64,000 bases of DNA from Candidatus Pantoea formicae (GTDB lineage Bacteria > Pseudomonadota > Gammaproteobacteria > Enterobacterales > Enterobacteriaceae). The position numbers and the translations under genes are program-made. The notes under the pieces are model-generated. The model did not search any database. It saw only the letters and a list, made by a program, of their open reading frames with translations, and was not told the origin of the DNA. Location: positions 1 through 64,000 of the forward strand of contig NZ_VWXD01000001.1 in the NCBI RefSeq assembly GCF_011752625.1. The letters are read 5' to 3'. Shown piece by piece: positions 23,593 through 30,766 of the stretch. Each line of letters starts with the position of its first letter. Positions within the stretch are counted from its first letter, which is position 1.

Positions 23593-23911
23593 TGCACCTC
23601 TCCTTATTGCGGTCATCATAATATCTGAGGTCGTCGCCCTTGAGCGGCATAAGATATATGGATGGGAAAATACACCAGCCAAAATTTCTGAAATCTCTTA
23701 GCGAGACGGACATTTTGCCAACACATACAATGTTACCGACACACAGCCAGCCTCCTGTGTTAGAGGGCATTTGTCCACAAGTACCATCTGGTGCGTTAAA
23801 AAATTCTCCAGCCTCGAACCAACTCAGTAATGTTACAGACTTACCGACATTCTCTGGATTCACTGAGTCAATCACCAAGGCAACGCAACCTGCTTCAAGT
23901 CCTGATTTCAT
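23585..23911 (-). CDS. Nin-region protein of unknown function
   Basis: A 108-residue protein MKSGLEAGCVALVIDSVNPE, predicted beta-rich small domain with several Cys (CVGNIVCVGK). It overlaps ninG by 8 bases, so translation is coupled. GGAGAAAATCTG precedes the ATG at 23911. Related short proteins occur in the nin region of other enterophages; no activity known. Confidence 0.62.
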   Translation of the reverse strand: MKSGLEAGCVALVIDSVNPENVGKSVTLLSWFEAGEFFNAPDGTCGQMPSNTGGWLCVGNIVCVGKMSVSLRDFRNFGWCIFPSIYLMPLKGDDLRYYDDRNKERCNA

Positions 23912-24067
23912 CAGATTTTCTCCACATGATAACATCTGGCCCTAATTCATATTCATACGGACCCGGAAGTTTTAAAGCTATTACAGAGAAGACGTGGTTA
24001 AAACTTCGAACGTTATCGGTGTTCTATTCTAAATATTAGGTTGTTATTGCAGAATTGCATGAATTAA

Positions 24068-24286
24068 TTATGACGCTTCGTCTGTGCGATCCTTATGCGC
24101 GTAATCGGGCCAATATTTATTGAGGATGATTGCTGGTACCTTCAGCTTTAGCCCAAGCGAGTGGGCCTTACCTGTAACAGCTGACACCGATTTATTTATT
24201 GCGGCTGCCATAACGGGCACAGGAACCTTTCCGGCGACGCGCTCGATGTAAGCCAGATCCTTATCTGACCATGTTTTCTTAGGCAT
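24068..24286 (-). CDS. Small helix-turn-helix protein of the nin region
   Basis: A 72-residue protein, MPKKTWSDKDLAYIERVAGK, with a SANT/Myb-like or trihelical DNA-binding pattern and the segment SVSAVTGKAHSLGLKLK as the probable recognition helix. It overlaps the ninB stop by 8 bases. It may bind DNA, but its target is unknown. Confidence 0.65.
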   Translation of the reverse strand: MPKKTWSDKDLAYIERVAGKVPVPVMAAAINKSVSAVTGKAHSLGLKLKVPAIILNKYWPDYAHKDRTDEAS

Positions 24287-24737
24287 TTTGATTGTCCTTC
24301 AGTTTTTGATATTCGCTATCGTGCGGAATGGTCAGCGCCAGCCCGAACTGCGCGCACCACTGCTCAACCTGATTGAGGAAGAAGTGCATATCCCCTGTAT
24401 CAAGGCTGGATGTATGGCGTGGTTCATAGGAGATTACCTTCTCGCCGGTAACGAAGTCGGTATATGTAATCTCTTCGCAGCCAAGGTAAGTGCGTTTGAG
24501 GTTGCGCTTTACCCAATCAGGTGTGGCGTCGATACGACCAGACTTGATGAGGTATTCGCTGATTTCCCCAAACCACATATGGACGAGACTGTTCTGTGAA
24601 AGGCTACGTTTTTCTTTCCACGGCCTTAAGGTTAGCCGGTAGGAGTCGCCAGATTCGAGCAAAGGGAGTAACTGCTGCCCCACGGCGAGGAAGTTCGATT
24701 TGTGCAACCGAACCCCATTTTTCGAGATGTCGGCCAT
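24279..24737 (-). CDS. ninB: NinB recombination mediator (Orf family)
   Basis: A 152-residue protein close to lambda NinB (146 residues), with LRPWKEKRSLSQNSLVHMWF and the conserved C-terminal VEQWCAQFGLALTIP. Orf proteins help RecA or Red recombination in place of RecFOR. No strong ribosome site is visible before the ATG. The next gene overlaps its end. Confidence 0.87.
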   Translation of the reverse strand: MADISKNGVRLHKSNFLAVGQQLLPLLESGDSYRLTLRPWKEKRSLSQNSLVHMWFGEISEYLIKSGRIDATPDWVKRNLKRTYLGCEEITYTDFVTGEKVISYEPRHTSSLDTGDMHFFLNQVEQWCAQFGLALTIPHDSEYQKLKDNQNA

Positions 24738-24793
24738 ATAGTTTAATTAGTTTATTTTTAAGTTTTACTTGATTTCCCTGGTGCTTAATTTAC

Positions 24794-24931
24794 TTAACGG
24801 TGAGGGTAAGCCCAGGAGTGGTCAATGCCCATTGATGATAAGATTCCGGTAATAGCTAAGTAAGCCAATACCAGCGCGAAAATGACAATTGCTGTAATTT
24901 CAAGTGATTTCAGAAAATGATGCTTAGCCAT
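24794..24931 (-). CDS. Small single-helix membrane protein (45 residues)
   Basis: MAKHHFLKSLEITAIVIFAL... one transmembrane helix (about 11-33) and a His/Trp-containing tail. GAGGG stands 7 bases before the ATG. A candidate promoter lies directly upstream (24977-25006). It sits between ninB and P. Function unknown. Confidence 0.6.
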   Translation of the reverse strand: MAKHHFLKSLEITAIVIFALVLAYLAITGILSSMGIDHSWAYPHR

Positions 24932-24976
24932 AAATATCCCTCTTCAGTTTGTGTGTATTGAGCGTACCTCTTGAAA

Positions 24977-25006
24977 ATAAGATGTTACCGGTAAAGTACA
25001 AGTCAA
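24977..25006 (-). promoter_or_regulatory. Candidate promoter before small membrane gene
   Basis: On the minus strand TTGACT (25006-25001), 18-base spacer, TCTTAT (24982-24977). Four of six -10 bases match consensus. Confidence 0.35.
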
Positions 25007-25115
25007 ATTCACACATTGAAACGTAAAGCAGAACTTATTGATTTTTTGCGTTGCGAATATACCCCTCCACTTTGAGGGCTATCATCGCCGTACGGTCGGT
25101 TTTAGGTGACCCTGC

Positions 25116-25811
25116 TCATGATTTACCTCGCTTCAGGGTGGCACGCAGCATCGCAACGCCTTCCTGCGCTTTCTCGGTGGTTGATGGGATGGAGAGCTTT
25201 AACAGCTGCTTACACGGCTCGGGTATTTCTTCTCCAGCTTCGATGCGCTGTGACATCTTGCGCAGCTCAGAGCGGCATTTCACGCGCAGCTCGGGTTCAC
25301 TCAGATTGTTAGCGCGCATCATGCTGTACAGGCCGGTGACCATCCAGTATTCGGCGTTGCTGCCCCACGGATAGTCTTCTGCTGTAACGTAACCGCCACG
25401 TTTGGCGCAGTAGGTCATCACCAGGGAATACAGTGAATCTTCGTCTGGCAGGCCAGCGGCGCTTAATGATGACTGCTTGCACCAGGTGATGAACTGGCCG
25501 GGCGATGGCAGGAACGGTGATCCGCTGGCGCGCGCCTGCCGCATTCCGGCCGCCAGCTGTGTTTTGCTGGTAATGCCGTTCTCGGCGAAGGCCGCAATCC
25601 ATTGACGCTTTGCCGCTGCTTCATCATTAGGCTTACGCCAGGCGGTGCTTACTGATGCCGGGAAAACCTGCTTCAGGCCGTCAAAAAACTCGTTCATCAT
25701 TTTTTCGACTTCAAGGTGAAGACGGCGATCGGCAGGCTGCGGTGCATCTCCGGCCATACGGGCGAGCGCACTGCTGTCGCGGCTGTTGATGGCTGCTACG
25801 AGTTGTCTCAT
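25116..25811 (-). CDS. P: Replication protein P (helicase loader)
   Basis: A 231-residue lambda P-type protein, overlapping O as ATGA and preceded by GGAGAATTTCAT. Conserved features include LPSPGQFITWCK and the C-terminal SELRKMSQRIEAGEEIPEP. P takes host DnaB to the O-bound origin. Length equals lambda P (233). Confidence 0.9.
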   Translation of the reverse strand: MRQLVAAINSRDSSALARMAGDAPQPADRRLHLEVEKMMNEFFDGLKQVFPASVSTAWRKPNDEAAAKRQWIAAFAENGITSKTQLAAGMRQARASGSPFLPSPGQFITWCKQSSLSAAGLPDEDSLYSLVMTYCAKRGGYVTAEDYPWGSNAEYWMVTGLYSMMRANNLSEPELRVKCRSELRKMSQRIEAGEEIPEPCKQLLKLSIPSTTEKAQEGVAMLRATLKRGKS

Positions 25812-26734
25812 ATGAAATTCTCCCAGGCTTCTTCACTGTTCCAGTGGGCAGCTGGTTGGTGATCCGCCGATACAGGTCGGTTTCTATTAGGCTGATTCAT
25901 CTGTGCTCTAAGCGTGTCCCACTTCTGCCGAAGTTTTGCAGGGCTCAAGACGTTGGTCTGCCAGAAGGCGTCAGCATTGGCCCATTTGAATACTTCACAG
26001 ATTTCCAGATGCGTGCATTTCAGCGCGTTGCGCGCCAGGCGGATATCGTTCGCCCATGCCGGCCAGTTAGGTTGCTGGGTAGTGGGCGACACATTGCGAA
26101 CTTTAGAAAATATCCATTCGGCTGCTTTGAGATCGTCAGCTGTACCCCATTTGTCCCCTTTCGGAGTTTGGATGGCAGCATCAGGTCGGATAGCCGGAAT
26201 ATTTTCAGAGGGTGGGTCAGAGGATTCGCCAGAATTCTCGGACGAATAATTAATGTCTTTCTTGTCTTTTGAATAATGTCTTTTGTGTGTCTCCGGGTTA
26301 GAGACAGGTAAAGTCTCTAGGTTAGAGACAGTTTTTGTCTCTGGATTAGAGACTAAATTGCTAACTTGGAGACACTTGCTGAAATGCCACGCTGAAACCT
26401 CTTTGTTAACGCCGATTAACCCCCCTTCCATTAACAGGCAATTCATTGAAAGCAGTTCTTTTTTTGCCTTGTTGACGTTCTGGCGAGAAAGCCCGGTGAG
26501 TTGGGCAATCTGCTCGTCAGCAATGCGATCTGATTTCTTGTTGAAACCGTATGTTTTGCGGACATATGCCAGCATCAATTTCAACTGCCTAGCTGTTAAA
26601 TCGGCACTTGCGATAGCTTCCAGTAGCTCGTTAGCGATTCTGGTATAACCATTATCGGTATCGACCACACGGCGCTCCACGGCCTCAGTATCAGGCCTGA
26701 TTGGTGAGACGTTGCTGTAGGCGAGATTACTCAT
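25808..26734 (-). CDS. O: Replication initiator protein O
   Basis: A 308-residue initiator. The N-terminal winged-helix domain (about 35-110) includes LTARQLKLMLAYVRKTYGFN and the LTGLSRQNVNKAKKEL helix-turn-helix. A short repeat region (VSNPET-type, about 125-150) is the translated origin iterons. The C-terminus ends near EEAWENFI and should bind P. I start at 26734; an in-frame GTG at 26749 is less likely. Confidence 0.9.
   Translation of the reverse strand: MSNLAYSNVSPIRPDTEAVERRVVDTDNGYTRIANELLEAIASADLTARQLKLMLAYVRKTYGFNKKSDRIADEQIAQLTGLSRQNVNKAKKELLSMNCLLMEGGLIGVNKEVSAWHFSKCLQVSNLVSNPETKTVSNLETLPVSNPETHKRHYSKDKKDINYSSENSGESSDPPSENIPAIRPDAAIQTPKGDKWGTADDLKAAEWIFSKVRNVSPTTQQPNWPAWANDIRLARNALKCTHLEICEVFKWANADAFWQTNVLSPAKLRQKWDTLRAQMNQPNRNRPVSADHQPAAHWNSEEAWENFI
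26289..26373. repeat. Replication origin iterons inside O
   Basis: Three 17-base copies of GTCTC(T/C)-N7-GAGAC start at 26289, 26313 and 26337, exactly 24 bases apart, and a degraded fourth lies at about 26361-26373. Each is an imperfect palindrome, as in lambda ori where O dimers bind. An AT-rich tract at about 26235-26280 follows on the O-downstream side, the expected unwinding zone. Confidence 0.85.
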
Positions 26735-26809
26735 AAAGTGACCCGCCACTGTTTACATATCCAGTTAATCCTGGCATAATTTTCTCCAGTTATTTGTGTT
26801 CGCAAATTT

Positions 26810-27085
26810 CTACTTGGCGCTGAAACTGTTCCCGCAGTTCGGCGCTTTTTCTTTTCCCATCGCAGCTGCCACCGCTTGCCGGGCAACCTCTGCAATCAGG
26901 CTCGTTTCCCACACCTTCTCAAGCAGCACGAAAACCGTTGCCATATCGCGCAGGTTTAAACGGCTTACTTTCGATTCATGCCATCCGGCTTCGTCAGCTA
27001 GAACGCGCTGGCCTTTATGCGTAAGACGGGAGCGGAGTTCTGTTTCCACTTCATTGATTAACTTGCTGTTTCTTGCGTGTTCCAT
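26810..27085 (-). CDS. cII: CII-like transcription activator
   Basis: A 91-residue protein at the cII place between cro and O. It has the CII pattern: RSRLTHKGQRVLADEAGWHE, then SKVSRLNLRDMATVFVLLEK. AAGGAA precedes the ATG. A perfect CII-type promoter (pRE) overlaps its own start codon region, as in lambda. It should activate cI transcription early in infection. Confidence 0.85.
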   Translation of the reverse strand: MEHARNSKLINEVETELRSRLTHKGQRVLADEAGWHESKVSRLNLRDMATVFVLLEKVWETSLIAEVARQAVAAAMGKEKAPNCGNSFSAK

Positions 27086-27095
27086 ATTCGATAAT
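27063..27095 (+). promoter_or_regulatory. pRE promoter with CII binding site
   Basis: TTGC (27063-27066), six bases, TTGC (27073-27076), thirteen bases, then GATAAT (27090-27095). This is the lambda pRE layout base for base in spacing. The transcript would run through cro in antisense and into cI. Confidence 0.85.
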
Positions 27096-27185
27096 TCCTT
27101 TTAGAAATTGATAGACGTAACAAAGCCGAAGCAGATGCCACGTTTGATGTGTTTGTTTAATTGGATTTCGCTTTTCAGCGACGTA

Positions 27186-27212
27186 GGACAGGACGTCCGT
27201 TGTTAGAGAGCG
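27186..27212 (-). promoter_or_regulatory. nutR (boxA and boxB)
   Basis: Just after cro on the minus strand: boxA CGCTCTCTAACAA (27212-27200), then boxB GGAC-GTCCT-GTCC (27198-27186). It is the site at which N would load on polymerase from pR. Confidence 0.75.
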
Positions 27213-27219
27213 GTGATAC

Positions 27220-27453
27220 TTAAGCTGCTGATGCTCGCTGCGGTGCAAACACCAGGTTTTCTTTGTTGACCGGTACATAACCGGAGAAGTGCTTACTGGC
27301 TTCCTCGATTGCGGATGCTTTGCCCGGTGATGCGCGGCGGAATCCATATGCAATCTGATCGAGGTAGCCAACGGATGTTTTGGCCAGAGCTGCAAGGCGA
27401 ACCCAATCATCATTGGTTGCCTCTTTGCGCCAGCGGAGTAATTCGTTACCCAT
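27220..27453 (-). CDS. cro: Cro-like repressor
   Basis: A 77-residue helix-turn-helix protein (WVRLAALAKTSVGYLDQIAY) first in the pR operon, behind GGAGGCACCA. It resembles the YdaS/Cro-type small repressors and is divergent from cI across OR. It likely binds the TTTAGC-N5-GCTAAA operators to turn down pRM and early genes. Confidence 0.82.
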   Translation of the reverse strand: MGNELLRWRKEATNDDWVRLAALAKTSVGYLDQIAYGFRRASPGKASAIEEASKHFSGYVPVNKENLVFAPQRASAA

Positions 27454-27479
27454 TGGTGCCTCCTTAAAATAACAAAATT

Positions 27480-27508
27480 AGTTTAGCGTTATGCTAAATG
27501 ACTAGCAA
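27480..27508 (-). promoter_or_regulatory. pR promoter
   Basis: On the minus strand TTGCTA (27508-27503), 17-base spacer, TAAACT (27485-27480), with operator OR1 covering the spacer. pL at 30534-30562 has the same -35 and nearly the same spacer. Confidence 0.75.
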
Positions 27509-27547
27509 GCATCATTTAGCATTTTGCATATTTATCGTATTGCTAAA
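27482..27547. promoter_or_regulatory. OR operator region (three sites)
   Basis: Three 17-base sites fit TTTAGC-N5-GCTAAA: OR1 27482-27498 (perfect), OR2 27515-27531 (one half degenerate), OR3 27531-27547 (TTTATC left half). Half-sites agree with those in OL 3 kb away, so they are CI/Cro operators. Confidence 0.85.
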
Positions 27548-27565
27548 TGATGTGAGAATCAGTGG

Positions 27566-28249
27566 ATGGAAAATAAAGACATTCGCAAAGCAAATCTGGA
27601 GCAGATGCTGGAAAAGCACCTCGCTACCAGTGGAAACACAAAGGCCAGCTTTGCTGAGCTTTTGGGGATCAGTGCATCCCAATTCAGCCAGTTATTAGGC
27701 GAAAAGAGTGTCAGGAATGTTGGCGATAAGATGGCGCGAAAGATAGAGGCGTCTCTCGGTTTGGCTAATGGCTGGCTGGACTCAATACATTCATCGGAAG
27801 CTATCGATGCCAACGTAACCAGCCCGCAACCTTTCACACGCGGCGCTAGCTACCCTCTCATAAGCTGGGTGAGCGCTGGAGCCTGGTGTGAAGCCATAGA
27901 GCCATACACGCTAAGCGAGATACTTGAACGCTATGAGTCTAATGCTCATGTTGAAGGGGATGGGTTTTGGCTGCGTGTTAAAGGCGATTCGATGACATCA
28001 CCATACGGGCAAAGCATCCCTGAAGGAATGATGATTCTGGTCGATACCGGTAGAGAGCCAAAAAATGGCAGCCTAGTTGTGGCAAAGCTCACCGATGCCA
28101 ACGAAGCTACCTTCAAAAAGCTGGTGATTGATTCTGGCTTGGGAAAGAAGTATTTGCAGCCACTCAATCCGCAGCAGGAAAGGATCGAAGTGAACGGCAA
28201 TTGCAAAATCATTGGCGTGGCAATTGAGCAGCGGGGCAGCCTGATTTAA
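27566..28249 (+). CDS. cI: CI repressor (S24 LexA-like autoprotease)
   Basis: A 227-residue repressor. The N-terminal helix-turn-helix is KASFAELLGISASQFSQLLG. The C-terminal S24 peptidase has the Ala-Gly cleavage site in WVSAGAW (about residue 100), the nucleophile Ser in KGDSMTSP and the Lys in SLVVAKL. RecA-stimulated self-cleavage would induce the prophage. The ATG lacks a strong ribosome site, as lambda cI from pRM. Confidence 0.95.
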   Translation: MENKDIRKANLEQMLEKHLATSGNTKASFAELLGISASQFSQLLGEKSVRNVGDKMARKIEASLGLANGWLDSIHSSEAIDANVTSPQPFTRGASYPLISWVSAGAWCEAIEPYTLSEILERYESNAHVEGDGFWLRVKGDSMTSPYGQSIPEGMMILVDTGREPKNGSLVVAKLTDANEATFKKLVIDSGLGKKYLQPLNPQQERIEVNGNCKIIGVAIEQRGSLI

Positions 28250-28309
28250 GGCTCAGTGGCCGGAAGAGACGTTTGGATAAGCCGCGCTGGGGAGCTGGCA
28301 GGAGGTTGC

Positions 28310-28444
28310 ATGCTACGGATAGCACTTTCACAAAGTGAGGCAAATATGGCTCTGAAGGTTTTTAGTCCAAGACTTCATTACCTCGCCTACTTCATTGTGG
28401 CATTCGCCTATCTTGAGGTGATTTTGTTTTTCTTCTTCCCTTAG
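28310..28444 (+). CDS. Small membrane peptide downstream of cI
   Basis: A 44-residue peptide with GGAGGTTGC before the ATG and a C-terminal hydrophobic helix (LHYLAYFIVAFAYLEVILF). It lies 60 bases after cI in the same direction, so it may be co-expressed in the lysogen. No family known; the upstream frame from 28256 lacks a site. Confidence 0.5.
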   Translation: MLRIALSQSEANMALKVFSPRLHYLAYFIVAFAYLEVILFFFFP

Positions 28445-28470
28445 TGGCCTGAATTAATATCAGGAATATT

Positions 28471-28701
28471 ATGAAAATTGCATTAATCGCATTCATCCCC
28501 TTATTACTTGCATCATGCGCTTCACATGACGAAACACCACACAGTATCGGCATGGCGAACCCTGCTTCAGTTCACTGCCTGAAAATGGGTGGCAAGCTCG
28601 ACATTGTGAGAGGTACTGACGGTGATGCCGGTTACTGCACGCTGCCTGGCGGTGAGCGCATCGAAGAGTGGTCGCTTTACCGGAGAGATAACCGGAAATG
28701 A
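28471..28701 (+). CDS. DUF333 lipoprotein
   Basis: A 76-residue protein with signal MKIALIAFIPLLLASC (lipobox LASC), followed by a DUF333 domain (GMANPASVHCLKMGGKLDI, with the second Cys in GYCTLPGGE). Such lipoproteins are common in enterobacterial genomes and are of unknown role. It overlaps the next gene as ATGA and is in the rexAB-like place behind cI. Confidence 0.82.
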   Translation: MKIALIAFIPLLLASCASHDETPHSIGMANPASVHCLKMGGKLDIVRGTDGDAGYCTLPGGERIEEWSLYRRDNRK

Positions 28702-28796
28702 AAATTGGATACCTCTTTCCGGTGGCGATCATCATCGCTGGCGTAATGCTGCTGATATGGTTCATCGCAAGCGGGGCTTATGCGCCAGGTGGATGA
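28698..28796 (+). CDS. 32-residue membrane peptide
   Basis: MKIGYLFPVAIIIAGVMLLI... a single-helix peptide coupled to the DUF333 lipoprotein by ATGA overlap. The pair probably works at the envelope of the lysogen. Not in a known family that I can name. Confidence 0.6.
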   Translation: MKIGYLFPVAIIIAGVMLLIWFIASGAYAPGG

Positions 28797-28906
28797 TGGC
28801 GGAAGAGACGTTTGGGTAAAGGAATTAAGCCATTAGCCGATACTAAGTATGTGGCTTAGTTTGTGAGGTTTTCTGGTTGTGATTGAGTTTAATCTGCAAA
28901 ATCAAG

Positions 28907-28944
28907 CTATCACATTTATAGTTTGCAACTAGAATCCAGTTGCA
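28907..28944 (+). promoter_or_regulatory. Candidate hicAB promoter and HicB operator
   Basis: A -10-like TAGAAT (28930-28935) lies inside a perfect inverted repeat TGCAACT-N7-AGTTGCA (28924-28944), 28 bases before the hicA start. Antitoxins with ribbon-helix-helix domains repress their operons through such palindromes. The -35 (CTATCA) is weak. Confidence 0.55.
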
Positions 28945-28971
28945 CTAATTTTATCAGAGGATGTATCCTGC

Positions 28972-29226
28972 GTGGCGCGAAAGGAAAAGCTAAAAGCTAA
29001 GCTCGACATACTTCCCAAAAATTTCACTTGGGAAGAGTTAGTCACACTCATGAGTCAATATGGATTCAGAGTGCTTAATGCTAAGCGCGGTTCGGGACGA
29101 AAGTTCTATAATGAAAAATTAGATAGGATTGCAATTTTTCATGAACCGCATCCTGAAAACACGCTAAAAAGATATGTTTTGGAAGAAGTTAAACAGTTGC
29201 TGGATGAGATTGACGATCATGAATAA
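28972..29226 (+). CDS. hicA: HicA-family toxin
   Basis: An 84-residue protein with the HicA dsRBD-like pattern: ELVTLMSQYGFRVLNAKRGS, then IAIFHEPHPENTLKRYVL, whose His is the likely mRNase residue. The start is GTG with AGAGGATGT upstream. HicA toxins cleave mRNA. It is first in a three-gene operon with overlapping ends. Confidence 0.85.
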   Translation: MARKEKLKAKLDILPKNFTWEELVTLMSQYGFRVLNAKRGSGRKFYNEKLDRIAIFHEPHPENTLKRYVLEEVKQLLDEIDDHE

Positions 29227-29677
29227 CCTAATGAAATACAAAGGTTACTTTGGAAGTATTGAAGTTTCACTTGAGGATGGAGTTATCCATGGAAAGCTTG
29301 AGTGCATTAATGATCTGATTACATATGAGGCATCAACTGTCCCTGACCTGAAAAAGGCATTTGAAGCAGCCGTGGATGATTACCTGGAAACCTGTGAAGA
29401 ACTAGGCAAGAAACCAGAGAAGACCATGAGTGGCACCTTCAACGTTCGCATAGGCGAAAGTCTCCATAAAGAAGCTTACCTTGCATCTAAGGCAAAGAAG
29501 CTATCACTCAACGATTTTGTAAGAAACGCTATTCGTGATGCATTAAATGGAAAAAATGAAATCCATTATCATTTTGAAAAGCCTAGAGAGGCCAATCACT
29601 TAAGGTTTGGCTCAATGAAAAGAAACCAAGAAAAACCATCTTGGGAGGCAGTATTTGATAAAGGGACTCATCATTAA
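29219..29677 (+). CDS. hicB: HicB-family antitoxin
   Basis: A 152-residue antitoxin: N-terminal degenerate RNase H-like HicB domain (MKYKGYFGSIEVSLEDGVIH, then AVDDYLETCEELGKKPEK) and C-terminal ribbon-helix-helix (GTFNVRIGESLHKEAYL and LSLNDFVRNAIRDAL). It overlaps hicA by 8 bases and ends in a TAATG overlap with the next gene. A further tail of about 30 residues after the RHH could be a chaperone-addiction-like extension. Confidence 0.85.
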   Translation: MNNLMKYKGYFGSIEVSLEDGVIHGKLECINDLITYEASTVPDLKKAFEAAVDDYLETCEELGKKPEKTMSGTFNVRIGESLHKEAYLASKAKKLSLNDFVRNAIRDALNGKNEIHYHFEKPREANHLRFGSMKRNQEKPSWEAVFDKGTHH

Positions 29678-30144
29678 TGCTTGATAAAATTAGATTTCAT
29701 GGATTCGATGTCGCAAAATCGTCACTAACCATCAACGACTTCAACTCAGAAGGCGGCCGGTATAAAATCAATTTTTCGGCGCATGAGGTTAGCCCTCAAA
29801 CTGATGAAGATGGTAGTTGGCTTTTTATCGAGGTGACCCCGGAAGTTGTAGGGTACTCCAACGCTGATGCTGGCGCTGATGACGAAGCCAACAAACTCGA
29901 TGATAGCGCAGAAGAGTCAGAAGCATTCATAGCCAATGCTTCGTTGATTCTTACTTTCCAGTGCGACATGGACGATGAGCTTAGTGAAGATTTCTACAAT
30001 CAGAATCAGTGGTATTTCGATAACTATGTCTACATTTGTACAAAAATAACTTTCGAAAAACTTTTCGCTAACTCAGTTCTTGATACCATAAGCCTTCCTT
30101 GGTCTCCAAGATTCAGGCCTACAAATGCCGGCGCTTCTGAATAG
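29677..30144 (+). CDS. SecB-like chaperone of a toxin-antitoxin-chaperone module
   Basis: A 155-residue acidic protein with a SecB-like plan: alternating strands (YKINFSAHEV, SWLFIEVTPEVVG, ASLILTFQCDMDDE), then a helix and the LPW-P tail (FANSVLDTISLPWSPR) that resembles the SecB helix-LPP end. It is translationally coupled to hicB and followed by a terminator. Third-gene SecB-like chaperones protecting antitoxins are known from TAC systems. Similarity is by eye and weak, so the call is tentative. Confidence 0.55.
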   Translation: MLDKIRFHGFDVAKSSLTINDFNSEGGRYKINFSAHEVSPQTDEDGSWLFIEVTPEVVGYSNADAGADDEANKLDDSAEESEAFIANASLILTFQCDMDDELSEDFYNQNQWYFDNYVYICTKITFEKLFANSVLDTISLPWSPRFRPTNAGASE

Positions 30145-30166
30145 ATTTTATTCATATTAATACTTT

Positions 30167-30192
30167 AACCCGGCCACCGCGCCGGGTTTTTC
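30167..30192 (+). terminator. Terminator of hicA-hicB-SecB-like operon
   Basis: AACCCGGC (30167-30174) pairs with GCCGGGTT (30181-30188), loop of 6, followed by TTTTC. Confidence 0.75.
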
Positions 30193-30397
30193 ATGTCTTC
30201 AACTTGCCCGTCCGTACTAACTCTGCAGCATCCCGATATACACCTTTCCCGATCACGTTAGTTTCCACTTGGCGCATACCCTCAAGCCGTTCCGATAGCG
30301 TGTACTCAGTCAGCGGTAGCCCAGCTGACCGCAATTCCAACACTGCAACGCCGATCGCATTAGCCAGCATCACAGCCCTTTCTTCGTCGATTTCCAT
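30191..30397 (-). CDS. Small phage protein near OL
   Basis: A 68-residue helical protein MEIDEERAVMLANAIGVAVL. The ATG at 30397 has AGGTGG upstream; a start at 30412 is possible. It runs leftward from the OL region, converging on the TAC operon. Unknown function. Confidence 0.55.
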   Translation of the reverse strand: MEIDEERAVMLANAIGVAVLELRSAGLPLTEYTLSERLEGMRQVETNVIGKGVYRDAAELVRTGKLKT

Positions 30398-30485
30398 ACG
30401 CCACCTGTACATTTATCACTCAATCCAGCTTATCACGCTCAGCGCGTAGTGGCTTTTAGCGCCTGAATAAAAATAAAACGCCTTC

Positions 30486-30562
30486 TAAATCATTATGCTA
30501 AACACAATTCATAAATTATTTAGCATTTTGCTATTGCTATATATTTAGCATAACGCTAAATT
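30486..30562 (+). promoter_or_regulatory. OL operators and pL promoter
   Basis: Three sites match TTTAGC-N5-GCTAAA: OL1 30544-30560 (perfect, identical to OR1), OL2 30519-30535 and OL3 30486-30502. pL has TTGCTA (30534-30539), 17 bases, TAAATT (30557-30562), repeating the pR architecture. It drives N, recET and the rest of the left operon rightward. Confidence 0.85.
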
Positions 30563-30606
30563 ACATCCCATCAGCAGGACGCTGGCGAACAACGAAACGG
30601 ATGGCA

Positions 30607-30635
30607 CGCTCTTTTAACAACGGTGACGGATCACC
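30607..30635 (+). promoter_or_regulatory. nutL (boxA and boxB)
   Basis: boxA CGCTCTTTTAACA (30607-30619) is followed by a boxB hairpin GGTGA-CGGA-TCACC (30622-30635) with a GNRA-like loop, 45 bases after the pL -10. The short ORF drawn across it is therefore unlikely to be a gene. Confidence 0.8.
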
Positions 30636-30766
30636 TACGTGGCTGAAAAGCCAATTAGTACCAAAGCGTGAGTTTTGGGGTGTAACGGATAGCTACTTTG
30701 CGATGCTCTCAGCCTTAGCTGGTCCGCACTGCCGCTACACCACCAAAATTCACTCAGGAGGTATCT

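Larger units (their letters stand above)
28258..28819. repeat. Direct repeat flanking the small envelope genes
   Basis: GGAAGAGACGTTTGG occurs at about 28262-28276 and again at about 28801-28815, with further matching bases on each side (GG-GGAAGAGACGTTTGG-TAA). The repeats bracket the DUF333 lipoprotein cassette, which suggests past duplication or insertion by homologous exchange. Confidence 0.5.
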
